64,000 nt of DNA. It comes from Symbiodinium kawagutii. Its lineage: Eukaryota > Sar > Dinophyceae > Suessiales > Symbiodiniaceae. Location: contig VSDK01028678.1 of NCBI GenBank assembly GCA_009767595.1, positions 5,245 through 69,244 on the forward strand, read 5' to 3'. The position numbers and the translations under genes were made by a program. How positions within the stretch are numbered: the first letter of the stretch is position 1; the number at the start of each line of letters is the position of its first letter. This document shows positions 1 to 8,934 of the stretch, piece after piece. The notes beneath the pieces are model-generated. The model was given only the letters and a program-made list of their open reading frames with translations, was not told where the DNA came from and did no database searches.

Positions 1-445
1 CTATGGGTTCCAACGAGTATAGCATGAATTCAACTGTATATATCTTGCGGTTGCCTATCCCTCTTTGTCTGGCTTGCCTCACTAGTCTAGATACTGCTGA
101 TGCTTTAGTCTTCTCCCTTAATCTTACCCTAACATTTTTTACTTGTTTTCCTTCCCTTGCTTTCTTTGCCCTTTCTGCCATTCTTTCCCCTGCTGGTTGT
201 GATGCTTCATACTGTTCAATTTTATTTTCATATTCTTCTAATGCCTTTGTCCTTTTCTTGGCATTGCCGGTTGAAATGCTGTTTATTAAATTTTGGGCAG
301 TTGATAGTTGAACAATTTTTCTATCCTCATAAAGGTCTGTTACTTTATTTATTTTTGCTTGGATTGTTGCAGGGACTTTACCTATTTTAGAGTCTCTTAA
401 GTTTCTTAAAATCTTAATATTATTTACTATAGATTTTTTAGTCAT
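1..445 (-). CDS. N-terminal part of a large virus-like protein, cut by the window edge
   Basis: An open frame starts at ATG 445-443 and runs 148 codons without a stop to the left edge, so the gene is partial. The protein begins MTKKSIVNNIKILRNLRDSK and is rich in Lys, Arg, Glu and Ala. Residues 1-60 look helical (ending ...STAQNLINSISTG); residues 61-115 are a charged coiled-coil-like stretch; from about 133 a hydrophobic segment (KIYTVEFMLYSLEP) may open a folded domain. This layout (short helical leader, basic linker, then a body off the edge) resembles N-termini of large proteins in Polinton-like viruses and algal giant viruses; that resemblance is from memory and unverified. The gene diverges from the 91-aa ORF across a 110-bp AT-rich gap. 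No toxin or host-entry feature is seen. Confidence 0.6.
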   Translation of the reverse strand, partial: MTKKSIVNNIKILRNLRDSKIGKVPATIQAKINKVTDLYEDRKIVQLSTAQNLINSISTGNAKKRTKALEEYENKIEQYEASQPAGERMAERAKKAREGKQVKNVRVRLREKTKASAVSRLVRQARQRGIGNRKIYTVEFMLYSLEPI

Positions 446-555
446 ACATATGATTATAATATAATAGATTTATTTCTTTAAATACATTTTTAGACTAATT
501 TTTTTCATTAGAAAATATAGACTTAAAGAAATGATTTTATATATAAATATTAATA
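446..555. promoter_or_regulatory. Divergent promoter gap between two virus-like genes
   Basis: This 110-bp spacer separates head-to-head start codons at 445 and 556. It is almost pure A/T with TATAAT-like and TATATAAATATTAATA stretches just upstream of each ATG. Position and composition support a bidirectional promoter; no specific viral early or late motif was identified with certainty. Confidence 0.4.
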
Positions 556-831
556 ATGAGCATTAGGAAACCCGAAGACTTAACACTTGAAGAAGTCAGG
601 GAACAAATGGCATTGTATCAACGACTATACTACCATAAAGTTAAGGAAACTCCGGAATACAAAGCAAAGAAAGCAGAAGTCCAAAGACAATACTATTTGA
701 ACAGGAAAGCAAAAAAGGAAAGAGAAAAAAAGGAAAACGAAAGCGCAAGTGAAGAACCACCAAAAAAAATCAATCGTGAATATGCCAGAAAGTATAAAAA
801 AGACGTCAATGAAGCAATGATTATCGTTTGA
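556..831 (+). CDS. Small lysine-rich helical protein (91 aa) of a virus-like element
   Basis: A complete ORF from ATG (context AATAATAATGAGC) to TGA. The protein is about one third Lys/Glu/Arg, with a Tyr-rich helix (residues 22-54: LYYHKVK, EYKAKKAEVQRQYY), then an acidic linker (ESASEEPPKK) and a basic tail. Small proteins with 'YY..K..EY' helices are common in algal giant viruses and Polinton-like viruses, usually without known function; nucleic-acid binding is a guess. Base composition (about 65% A+T) matches the divergent gene at 445-1 and differs from the downstream DNA. The stop codon overlaps the start of a strong hairpin. The frame on the opposite strand is a shadow. Confidence 0.55.
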   Translation: MSIRKPEDLTLEEVREQMALYQRLYYHKVKETPEYKAKKAEVQRQYYLNRKAKKEREKKENESASEEPPKKINREYARKYKKDVNEAMIIV

Positions 832-866
832 AAAAATAATATCAATATTTTTTGATATTATTTTTT
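831..866 (+). terminator. 15-bp perfect hairpin at the 3' end of the 91-aa ORF
   Basis: AAAAAATAATATCAA (831-845) pairs perfectly with TTGATATTATTTTTT (852-866) around a 6-nt loop. It begins on the last base of the TGA stop codon. Palindromic 3' hairpins that define transcript ends are known in mimivirus-type viruses and virophages; the same role here is inferred. It also marks the right edge of the AT-rich block. Confidence 0.55.
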
Positions 867-870
867 TGCG

Positions 871-1595
871 ACGGCCTGCCAAGCAAAATTCCACCAAATA
901 CTACATATCTGCCACTGGGGGTCGTGATGATTGGGCGGGGATGGGATGAAATGAGGGGGCTGTTCAAGGGAGGGATGATGGATGAATCGTTCATAAAAAG
1001 TTGTGGGCAGTGTTTAGTTTGTTCTATTCATATCTAACCAGTTTATTTCCTCACCACTTGGGATAGTGGATGAGGTGTTGAATGACTAAAATCTTATATA
1101 CTAGTTACTGTTACTCCCCAAAGGGAGGGGGTGCCAACGTGTTTGTGCTGTTGGGTGGTTTAGGGTGGATTTATGGCAATCATCAACCAATATAACGCCA
1201 GTAAATCCACCCCATAGGGTTAAGCTAAAAATAGTTATAGGACTCCACTACATGATTAACAATTTAGGGGGGCACTGTGGGGTTTGCTTACTCCTTCTTT
1301 CGCTCCCCCATCAGTGCCCCCTTTTCTTTTTCCTTTTCTTTTTGTCTTCCCTCTAGCCATCCCAGTTGGCAACGTCATTCCTTCCATGCTCTGGTTGGAC
1401 TGGGTTCCCACTACATCCTTCTTCTCTTTGACCTGCCATGGGCATTCAAAGGAGGGAAAAAAAAGACAAATGCCTTGTGTTGCTTGTCATTGTCATTTGC
1501 TTTCACTTTTTTTTGCCAATGCCAATGCCACATCAGCAGTCAAACGTCCAAGCAACGCAGTTTCCACTCTGTGCGCAGGAATTCCCTTGGAGGGG
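871..1595. other. Spacer without recognisable gene
   Basis: No ORF with coding character is seen. There are short G-rich (GGGGG) and T-rich runs. An EcoRI-like GAATTC lies near the junction with the minisatellite. Confidence 0.5.
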
Positions 1596-1893
1596 CATAT
1601 CCGTGGTGGATATGAAAAATATCCATGCTGGATATATCATAAGTGGATACGAAAAATATCAATGGTGGATATTTTTAGGCGAGTCGTTTTACCTTACATA
1701 ATAAAGGCATATCCATGGTGGATATGAAAAATATCCATGGTGGATATGAAAAATATCCATGGTGGATATGAAAAATATCCATGGTGGATATGAAAAATAT
1801 CCATGGTGGATATGAAAAATATCCATGGTGGATATGAAAAATATCCATGGTGGATATGAAAAATATCCATGGTGGATATGAAAAATATCCATG
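1596..1893. repeat. 22-bp minisatellite with a hairpin in each unit
   Basis: About eight near-identical units of TATCCATGGTGGATATGAAA+AA lie at 1706-1893, with 3-4 degenerate units to the left (1596-1680). Each unit contains ATATCCA...TGGATAT, a 7-bp inverted repeat with a 3-nt loop. Because 22 is not a multiple of 3, all frames are read in rotation, so the open frame across it is not a gene. It ends about 60 bp past the stop codon of the 495-aa gene. Confidence 0.9.
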
Positions 1894-1952
1894 GTGAATT
1901 CAGCCCCTCACATGGCGTCTCCTATTGGGAAACTGCGGTTCCATGGCAGAAC

Positions 1953-3440
1953 TTACAAGTCCATGTCATCACCAACAGGCGGGGCACGGCGTGTCTGCTC
2001 ATCTTCAATTGCGCGTTTGATTTGCGCCCAATTCATGCCACCGCCACTCTTGAGAAAAGCGCTATTCAGCACAAACTCAAAAGTCAATTCGGCACTCTCA
2101 AGCAACCCACTCACTTCATCATAGAGGGTGTAGAGAGAAGGATAGGCATCACGCAACATCACATCACCAAGCTTGAAGACTCTCGCATCAACATGCGTCA
2201 CTTTCAAAGTATCCATGGCGGGGGAGTTCTTCTTGTCACCAAGGTTCTCAGTGCGAAGTTTCTCAAGGAGGAACTTGAAAGATGTCATGCCATCGGTCTC
2301 GGCATGGTTGTAGAGCATGGTCATTGAATTCGCGGCATCCTCAACAATTTTCTTTTCCATATTCATTTTGGCAATATTCACGCTTGCCACCTTCTGGAGT
2401 AAGCCCTTCTTCTTCTCATCCACAATGGTCTTCTTGGTGACCACGGGCTTCTTGGTCGGCAATCCCTTACCACCGCCACGAAGAATGAGCTGAAGATACA
2501 ATTGAATGTAGTCAGCATGTCCCAAGTCATCCGGCACATCAATCAAGACATCATCATCAAACAATCGACGAGAGCCGGTGAGGAGGCAGAAATCATCAGA
2601 GGTCATGACCTTTCCCTCGCGAGCACCGTGCTTCTCAATCAGGCACTGGCAAATCTTGCCTTTCAAATCGGCAACAGTGGTTGATGCCAACACCTTCAAC
2701 TCCAACAACTTGTAGCGACCCTGATTGTCAAACACAGCAACGGTCTTGGTGACAAAGTCTGCGTCATCCTCCAAGAAGGATTGGTAGAACTGGGGGTAGT
2801 CATCCTGATTGATGTCCATGTTGTAGAAGTCGGCCACTGTGAGGTCAAGGTCGGTGTCGCTGGCGTTTTTCTTGTCCTCCTCGTCGTCGCTCTTCTCAGC
2901 AACTGCTTCAGTCACAGCATGGGTCTGGGCTCGCTTGATGACATTGATGTTCCACCCCATGTCCCGCGCCTGTGTGATGAGAGCATCAACTTTGGCATCC
3001 CCCAAAAGAGCAGTGCTGGGGTCATCACTTGCCTCTTCAGTCAATCGGTGGGCAGACCCACTGAAAGGAGCAACGGGGACATCATCAGACCCAGCAGGAG
3101 CACTTGCCACTGCTTGATTCCGAAGATATGCCATTGCTTGGTTCTGGGCATGAGTTGCCATAGCACCAGCTTTGATGCGCTCCCAGTTCTCAAGGAAGCA
3201 CTGGATGAGTGAAAACTTCTTACCGCCAACATTACCACGAATGCGGAGTGTGAAGTTCAATGAGCGAATGGTTGTCTCAATCTTTGGAATGGTCATCTTA
3301 TCAAGGGCAGTGCGGAGGCGGTCAGTGTCGTCTGTCACCTCCCATCTGTCCAAATTGCCAAAGTCGTCAATGACATCTCCGCTCTCAAAGGCATATGCCC
3401 GAGTGCGCCCACCGGCAACACTGAAGACAAGGGATGCCAT
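1953..3440 (-). CDS. 495-aa single-exon protein with an internal ubiquitin-like domain
   Basis: The longest ORF of the window, ATG 3440-3438 to TAA 1955-1953, with no intron. Residues 1-110 hold a mixed, partly beta region (LNFTLRIRGN at 62-70); 110-228 is acidic and low-complexity (EKSDDEEDKK). Residues 229-324 read as a ubiquitin-like beta-grasp: strand 1 (KTVAVFDNQGRYK), strand 2 (LLELKVLA), helix (TTVADLKGKICQCLIEK), and a last strand ending LYLQLILRGGGK (314-325). Ubiquitin ends LHLVLRLRGG, so the di-glycine is placed as in ubiquitin but followed by about 170 more residues. Residues 330-400 are lysine-rich and helical; 405-495 is a second, probably folded domain. The layout suggests either a Ubl adaptor or a precursor cut after the Gly motif by a deubiquitinase-type enzyme (inference). 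Whether it is a host gene, a retrogene or a mobile-element gene is unknown. Confidence 0.8.
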   Translation of the reverse strand: MASLVFSVAGGRTRAYAFESGDVIDDFGNLDRWEVTDDTDRLRTALDKMTIPKIETTIRSLNFTLRIRGNVGGKKFSLIQCFLENWERIKAGAMATHAQNQAMAYLRNQAVASAPAGSDDVPVAPFSGSAHRLTEEASDDPSTALLGDAKVDALITQARDMGWNINVIKRAQTHAVTEAVAEKSDDEEDKKNASDTDLDLTVADFYNMDINQDDYPQFYQSFLEDDADFVTKTVAVFDNQGRYKLLELKVLASTTVADLKGKICQCLIEKHGAREGKVMTSDDFCLLTGSRRLFDDDVLIDVPDDLGHADYIQLYLQLILRGGGKGLPTKKPVVTKKTIVDEKKKGLLQKVASVNIAKMNMEKKIVEDAANSMTMLYNHAETDGMTSFKFLLEKLRTENLGDKKNSPAMDTLKVTHVDARVFKLGDVMLRDAYPSLYTLYDEVSGLLESAELTFEFVLNSAFLKSGGGMNWAQIKRAIEDEQTRRAPPVGDDMDL

Positions 3441-4160
3441 GTGAGCAAATCAAACGGGTCAGGCGTTGAACTCAAAATATGAATTTCTTGAGAAAAAATA
3501 TTAGTGAAAAAAGTGATATGACATGCCAATGCTCCCAATCCATGCGCCCAACGGCAAGCCATCCACCCAGCAGTGAGTGCCCACCAACATAAACAGGCAA
3601 GGCGTGCCTTTAATTGTTGTTCTGCTCGGTCAGGTTCTTTTGGTTCTTTTCCAGTCTTGCTTACCAGTTGGAAGCGAGGAGGGTATATGCTATTTACTTC
3701 CCTATTTTTTCTATGGGGTGGCATGATGCTAGGTTCGTTGCTAGGAGAATATGGATGGAGATGATTTTTTTTGATGGATAATATGGGAATGAAGATGGAT
3801 GGGAATATGAATGGGAATATGGATGATGGTATGGTGGAATGGGTTGATGGATGGAAAAATGGTTGGAACATGATATGGGAAAATGATGGATGAAAAATGG
3901 ATATGGTGGATGGAAATGATGATGGATGAAAATGGATGAGCGAACCTAGCATCATGCCTAGACTCTACTTTATCCCCTACTAATAGTCGTTATTAATTAC
4001 TACAAAACTCAAAGACAAAAAAGCTACCACATGTCATTGCTCACGTTTCATCTCCTTGGTTCCCATGCCTGAGCTCCTGATCCACCATCAACTGCCTGGG
4101 GCGCTTGGAAAATGCTAGTTCCAAGGCATGGCAGGTATCAAGAATGGCAGCCAAGAATGC
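3441..4160. other. Upstream region of the 495-aa gene
   Basis: Contains the foldback at 3720-3958. A GC-richer patch at 4060-4140 is open on the minus strand (reads ...QAPQAVDGGSGAQAW...), flanked by AG before and GC/GT after, but it is too short to call. No core promoter motif was recognised. Confidence 0.3.
3720..3958. repeat. Foldback element with 18-bp perfect terminal inverted repeats
   Basis: GGCATGATGCTAGGTTCG (3720-3737) is the exact reverse complement of 3941-3958. The interior is purine-rich ATGG/GATGG simple sequence with no coding character. It lies 280 bp upstream of the 495-aa gene's start. Confidence 0.75.
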
Positions 4161-4227
4161 TATGAATGGCTATGAATGGCTATGAATGGCTATGAATGGC
4201 TATGAATGGCTATGAATGGCTATGAAT
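4161..4227. repeat. 10-bp tandem repeat TATGAATGGC
   Basis: Six to seven exact copies of TATGAATGGC in a row. Confidence 0.95.
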
Positions 4228-4552
4228 CAATGGCTAACGATGTTTATATGATGGCTAACTATGGTTATATGATAAATCACTGGAATATGTTAACTATGGT
4301 TATATGATGCATCAGTGGAATGCCATGAATGGCTATGCTGCAATGCTCAATGAGAATAGCCACTGGCAATGGTCAAAATGAATTACACTTTGTTAACATA
4401 CCCAATATTCATGGTACTACTGGGTCTAAATGGTATACCCGGAACATGAAATGACCTCAGCGGTGAATTGGGGCATTGCATCTTCTGGCTGTGGACATAC
4501 GGCTAAGGACATTGCCCCAAACAACCAAGCTCAACCAAGTCAACTTATTGCT

Positions 4553-4650
4553 GCTTGGTGGCTGAACCACCCCTGTGGAAAAGTATGCTTGTCATCCAAC
4601 CAACAACCAACGATTTAGTACATGTCACATGTCCATCAAACCACCAACCA
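4553..4650 (+). mobile_element. MITE family D copy (divergent)
   Basis: Starts TTGGTGGCTGAACCACCCCT and continues with an A-rich middle and CCAACCAACAACCAACG. Family D also lies at 20121, 34699, 41300, 47608 and 61423; its core is GGTGGTTGAACC-CCCCTATGAAAAATATG. Confidence 0.45.
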
Positions 4651-5024
4651 GCAGTTGTTCAACCGTTGTCGTTGACTATGATCCCTTATATTAACCACTA
4701 TTATCCAACGAAGGTGTGTCCATGGTGTGTCCATGCATCTTAGTGTCCGGTTGGTGGGTTGCATTGGCACTTGTTTAGTTGGCTACCCATTCGGTCTGCT
4801 TCACCTTCATTTAGCAGTTTGGGTAGATGTTCGTGGCTTGGGTACGTGAAACTGACCCCGGTCACAGCCTAGTCGACGGCGTTCATCTGCAAAGACCAAA
4901 AACCCACCAGCCAGTAGTTGTTCAAAGGTTGTTGTTGACTATAATCCCCGATTTTGAACCACTATTATCCAACCAAGCTCAAGCAAGTCAACCCACCCCA
5001 TGCCCTCCATGCAACCAAGGCCAC

Positions 5025-5068
5025 ATTTTGGCAGAAAAGAGATCTCGCTCCTCCCAGAGTTGGGTCGC
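5025..5068 (-). CDS. SPFH/Band-7 protein, third recognised exon
   Basis: Fourteen codons plus 2 bases reading ATQLWEERDLFSAK(M). In SPFH proteins the helix after the VSxQYRL strand continues as 'YEA..x(W)..R..I...M', which fits exactly when this exon is joined to 6624-6677. The acceptor is GTGAG|GCG. The bases GAGGCGA occur on both sides of the intron, so the junction can slide; the best reading uses a GC donor (GAG|GCGAGG) at 6623 and an AG acceptor here. The donor after this exon is uncertain (AAAAT|GTGGCC is one choice). Downstream exons with the rest of the SPFH domain were not found with confidence. Confidence 0.6.
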
Positions 5069-5710
5069 CTCACCATGGCGGCGTGACTCCACCGCAGGAA
5101 ACGTGGTGAGGCCATGGTGAGGCCAGGGTGAGGCCGTGGTGACATGGGGATTGATCACAAACAAAGGCTATTCCCATCATGGTTTCTCAAGCCATAGGGG
5201 ACCTAAAAAATGGTTGGTTTATAGTGGTTATATAACAGCAGTTTAGCCTGACAGGTCGGCCTTGCCAGTTGAAATTCCAACTATGAAGAGACCAACTAGT
5301 TGGAATTCAGAGCTGCATAGGTGGTGATTGCTATGCTAAACTTAGCGTAACAACATAGAGACAGGACAAACCAAACAACCAGCAAAAGCGTCACGAACAA
5401 TTCTGCATGATACCGATATCAATCCTGGCGTGCACTTGTTGATTCTCAGGCATGGTGGCCCGATTTCATGGATCAGTAATCCCTGCAAAAACCAGGTGTG
5501 TACCAAAGCAATGTAGCGAAACCAACGAGCAATAGGCCTTGTTCACGACATGAATCTGGTTATGATATAGTCGGATGTTCGTCCATCAAGGCCGTGGGTA
5601 TGAGATGATTGGTTTTTTATTTCTTATATTCCTACACCCTCCATCATCCTATACTCCAGCTGATGGGTGACATCACCAACTGCCGAAAGCTGACCAATCA
5701 GGTATACAAT

Positions 5711-5816
5711 TGGTGGCTTCTTAGGCCATTGGGAACCCTAAAAATGGATGGTTGACTAACATACAGTAAATCATAGAGGATGATTTGGGGGGACCTCCCA
5801 TGTCAAGAAACCACAC
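5711..5816 (+). mobile_element. MITE family A copy
   Basis: Terminal repeats TGGTGGCTTCTTAGGCCATT and TGTCAAGAAACCACA; internal GGATGATTTGGGGGGACC. It lies in the intron between SPFH exons 2 and 3. Confidence 0.7.
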
Positions 5817-6623
5817 ATTGAGCGGCTCTTTAGCCAGTGTCCACAATAGATGAGCCTCAGGCTTTTTTGCTTTTATTGCTGTGGCAAAGGACTTCAACTT
5901 CTATCCACTAGTAGCTGGGGAGGTAACATTAAACCCTTCACTTTTGGGGGTTCCACTTCTTGCCTGTCCAGTGATATTGATTGTCACGAAGTACTGCAAG
6001 GAGAGTTTTTTGCATGCTGGGAAACAAAATTGATTCAGCACTGATAGACACCCGCTCTTGCGTTAGAATTCCAAATCTCATCAACAAAGTTGTTTGTTCC
6101 AAGGATGGAAGCCTCAAACCAACACAACGCCCACATCGGTTGGAAATTCAAGCCAACCAGCCAAACACCCTCCTACCGATAGGCCTTGATTCAGGGTTGA
6201 TGATCTTTCAGGGCGGGCCAAGGAGTATGCACTACCATCGCAGCAGTCGGCTACGGAGATGAATGCCATGCCAACTAGCCATCAATCCATGGAGCAGTTT
6301 GGCTTTCGTCTTAGCTATCTCTTGTAATCCTACACCGTCCATTATCCTACACTGCTATCATCACGATCAACCAGTTGATAGTTAGAAAAACTTGAACATA
6401 GGATGATCCTCTACATCTGGTCCTGTGCCAACATAGTGGTACCGCCAAAACCAAGGCTTTCCTTTCGTACATTGATTTTTTTTGGGTGGGGCCGGTCACC
6501 CTGTGGCTTGGCACACAACTATCTTCACCCTACCTACCTACCTACCGACCTACCTACCTACCTGCTGATGTTTTTGCGTCACCAGTTGCTGGTTTGGTGC
6601 CGACCGCGGCGACCACCCCTCGC

Positions 6624-6677
6624 CTCGTACTCCGAAGCCGCCTTGATCAGCACGTCGCGGACTGAACTCACGAAGAC
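6624..6677 (-). CDS. SPFH/Band-7 protein, second recognised exon
   Basis: Exactly 18 codons, phase 0 to 0: VFVSSVRDVLIKAASEYE. This is the conserved helix following 'NYEQ' in SPFH (stomatin/prohibitin/flotillin) domains, which form membrane-associated oligomeric rings or scaffolds. The acceptor is CACCAG|GTC; the donor is most likely GAG|GCGAGG, a GC-type site. Introns on each side are 2182 and 1555 nt and contain MITE copies. The upstream join repeats CAG|GTC at both ends. Confidence 0.65.
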
Positions 6678-6789
6678 CTGGTGCTGCGGAGTGGTGACAG
6701 CTGGGTCACTGGTGTGAAAGCATGTGGTGGTTTTATATGGGCTTTATATGGTGTTTATATGGATTTATAGAGTGGTTTTATGTGGTTTT

Positions 6790-6894
6790 ATATGGTGGCT
6801 TCTCAGAACAGGGAACCCCAAAATGGCTGGTTTATTACTATGGTTGATAGTGGATGATTTGGGGTGTCCCCTATTTTGAGAATCACCCATATGG
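6790..6894 (+). mobile_element. MITE family A copy with 6-bp duplication
   Basis: ATATGG flanks both ends exactly (6790-6795 and 6889-6894). Ends TGGCTTCTCAGAACAGGGAA and CCCCTATTTTGAGAATCACC; internal GGCTGGTTTATTACTA and GATGATTTGGGG. In the intron between SPFH exons 1 and 2. Confidence 0.85.
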
Positions 6895-7880
6895 TCTTTA
6901 TAGTAGTTCATAGTAGAGATTATTAGGGGATAATCCCCAACAGCAATGGTTAAGCAACTACAATATGTTGGTTGTATGTGGGTTTCTATGGGGATTCACT
7001 TGTGGTGAATAATTGGAGATGATAACCAACAATAAGACCAGTATGGTAGTTTCTCAAGTCAGTTTGGGGTAACTTCCACTGGTAATCTCTAGTGGTGTAA
7101 ATGAGGTGTAGAGGTGGTTTCTCTCTACTAACCTCCACTCGTCAGCTGTGGTGTGAAACCATGCAACCATATGCAACCTCTACACCACATCACCTGCCAA
7201 ACCTGGCTTGCTTTTTGGGCTCTTCCACGCTGCTACTGGTAACAAAAAATAAAAGGGAGTGATGATGACATTACCAGTGGGGTGTACTCATGAGCGGTTT
7301 TCTTTTGCTACTGGATTTTGTTTTAATCCAATTCTCTACTCCAAAGTTCCTCTTGTAACACCAATGATAAAAGGACAATCCTGCTACTGGCTTCAAATCG
7401 ATTGCTCACGTTTGGGGAGTACAACGTTGACACTCCAACCTGCAACTGGATGCACCCAATTATTCGGATGCTTGAAAGGCCACCGATAAAAATGGCCACG
7501 CATGGACTGAGTGCAGGATGCGAATATTTTCTGAAAACATCGAACACCCGTTCTTCGTTGAAGCCTCATGCAGATTCCCTCGCTCTAGTTCGCAGCTGGG
7601 CGCAGTTTCATGAATTGAATTGGAGGTTCATTACCAAACCAAGAGTACATCCATCAATGGTGGGTACCCAACATTGGATGTTTTCCTTACTAACCTTGGG
7701 GATGGTTTGGTGTGCCCTCATTTTGGGACACTCCTCTAGAAACTGCTGCCCTTATTTTCAGATGCTATCGTTGCATGTCTGTGCTAAACTTTACTGCATT
7801 TCAGCTTGCGAACCATTTGCCCACTGCAGAAATGAAGCCAACACCCACCACAAAGGGAAAACAAGAAACTATACCCATTT

Positions 7881-7998
7881 ACCTTGGTGGCTTTTAGATC
7901 CCTTGCTAGAAGTCCAACTTTTGATGGTTACATATGATATATGAGTTACTGTATATGGTAAATCAACCATATCCCAAAAAAGCTAAAAAGCTAAGTTC
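7881..7998 (+). mobile_element. MITE family C copy (divergent)
   Basis: Shares CTTGGTGGCTTTTAGATCCC and TATGGTAAATCAACCATATC with copies at 16949 and 20943, but the middle is rearranged. Confidence 0.6.
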
Positions 7999-8310
7999 AT
8001 AGCCGTAATCCATCCACTCACGTGTGGCGTCCTCCTTCTCCCTGAATAAAATTTCTGGGAAACTCCAAGACTGGTTGGTGGTTTCAACCTCTCTGAAAAA
8101 CTGCTAGTCAACCCAGCAAGCATCGCCAAATAGTGGGCAGAATAGAACATGTTTAGACCTACCAGCTGCTATCATGTGACCGTAGTGACCACCACCATTC
8201 TGGTAGGTTTAAGTACCAGCTGGAAATGGATCACCATCTGGTTGATGTCACGTGAGTTGAGAACATGTGACCGTCTATAGAATCTGGTTAATGTAACATA
8301 GGTTCTCAAC

Positions 8311-8424
8311 TGGCTGTGAGTCAAAACCCCGTACCCCTGGTTCCCCTATCATTAACCATTGTTTTCCCTATAGTTTGATGGTCATTAACCACCATTCTTG
8401 GTTGGTTAATATTGACCCATAGCC
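8311..8424 (+). mobile_element. MITE family B copy
   Basis: GGCTGTGAGTCAAAACCCCG at one end and AATATTGACCCATAGCC at the other; internal GTACCCCTGGTTCCCC and ATTAACCATTGTTTTCCC. Confidence 0.8.
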
Positions 8425-8859
8425 AACTCTTTTTAACCATTACTATCATGGACCACCACCAACCACATCATCATGGACCGCGCAATCGTTATTAGTGATT
8501 TCCAATGGCCATGGACGCCCTCATACCAAGTCAGCTTTGCAAACCCCCACATGGCAGGTTGATTTTTCCGTTCTGGGAAGGCTAGGTCATGTTGAACAAA
8601 TGCAATGCCTTAGTCAAGGTCATCAGAGTCTATGTGAACATGCTGGACAAAATATCACGGTCAAATGAGCCAACCAACTGTCGGCCCTGGCTCAGCCCAA
8701 AGATGTGACTACAGGACATGGATGGCTAAATGCGACCAAATGATTGTTCTGCTCCTAGCTCTATAATTGGAAGCGCAAAATATCCCCAAGCCTGCAGGAT
8801 ACTTTCGCTTTCACAACAATCAAAAGCACAGTGTCCCGTCAACCGCGACGCAGCTGGAC

Positions 8860-8934
8860 CTGCTCGTAGTTCTGGTTGAATTCACTGTACAAAGCTGAGA
8901 TGTTCTGTGGGATCAATCTGTACTGCAAGGAAAC
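8860..8934 (-). CDS. SPFH/Band-7 protein, first recognised exon
   Basis: Exactly 25 codons, phase 0 to 0, reading VSLQYRLIPQNISALYSEFN then QNYEQ. This matches the SPFH core strand-helix unit (VSFQYRL..xx.LY..F..NYE). Acceptor CGCGAG|GTT, donor CAG|GTCCAG. Joined to 6677-6624 and 5068-5025 it yields 57 residues of uninterrupted SPFH similarity. In the same frame just upstream lies TSQDDG..., which recalls the 'T.DG' before this strand in the family, but the spacing is about 9 residues too long. N-terminal exons are not identified. Strand agrees with the 495-aa gene, which would lie next downstream. Confidence 0.65.

Larger units (their letters stand above)
1..870. mobile_element. Edge of an integrated Polinton-like or giant-virus-like element
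   Basis: A compact block of two divergent intron-less genes, a short promoter gap and a 3' hairpin, far more AT-rich than the following sequence. Composition changes sharply after 870, where GC-rich, non-coding DNA begins. The left end lies outside the window, so no terminal inverted repeat, capsid, ATPase or integrase gene can be checked. Could also be a lone viral insertion or another AT-rich mobile element. Confidence 0.5.

Noticed and set aside
1689..1892. Open frame encoding HIHHGYFSYPPW repeats
   Set aside because: Product of the 22-bp minisatellite read in rotating frames.
3480..3500. TTTTTTCTCAAG upstream of the 495-aa gene, resembling the end of the dinoflagellate spliced leader (TTTTGGCTCAAG)
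   Set aside because: Only the last bases match, in an AT-rich tract; too weak to call a retroposed leader relic, and no poly-A tail is seen behind the gene.
5417..5484. Exon-like frame GLLIHEIGPPCLRINKCTPG after TTTTTGCAG
   Set aside because: Same reason: inside the SPFH intron. Its phase agreement with other islands was found by trying several sites.
5942..6016. Exon-like frame (acceptor TTTTGTTTCCCAG, donor AAAA|GTGAAG, reading QKTLLAVLRDNQYHWTGKKW)
   Set aside because: It lies inside the intron joining the SPFH exons 6624-6677 and 5025-5068, whose join is supported by family similarity. It shows how easily chance exons appear.
7410..7530. Exon-like frame on the minus strand (donor GTGAGC) and 180-codon plus-strand frame at 7402-7944
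   Set aside because: Both fall in the SPFH intron between 8860 and 6677; the plus frame also runs into a family C element.
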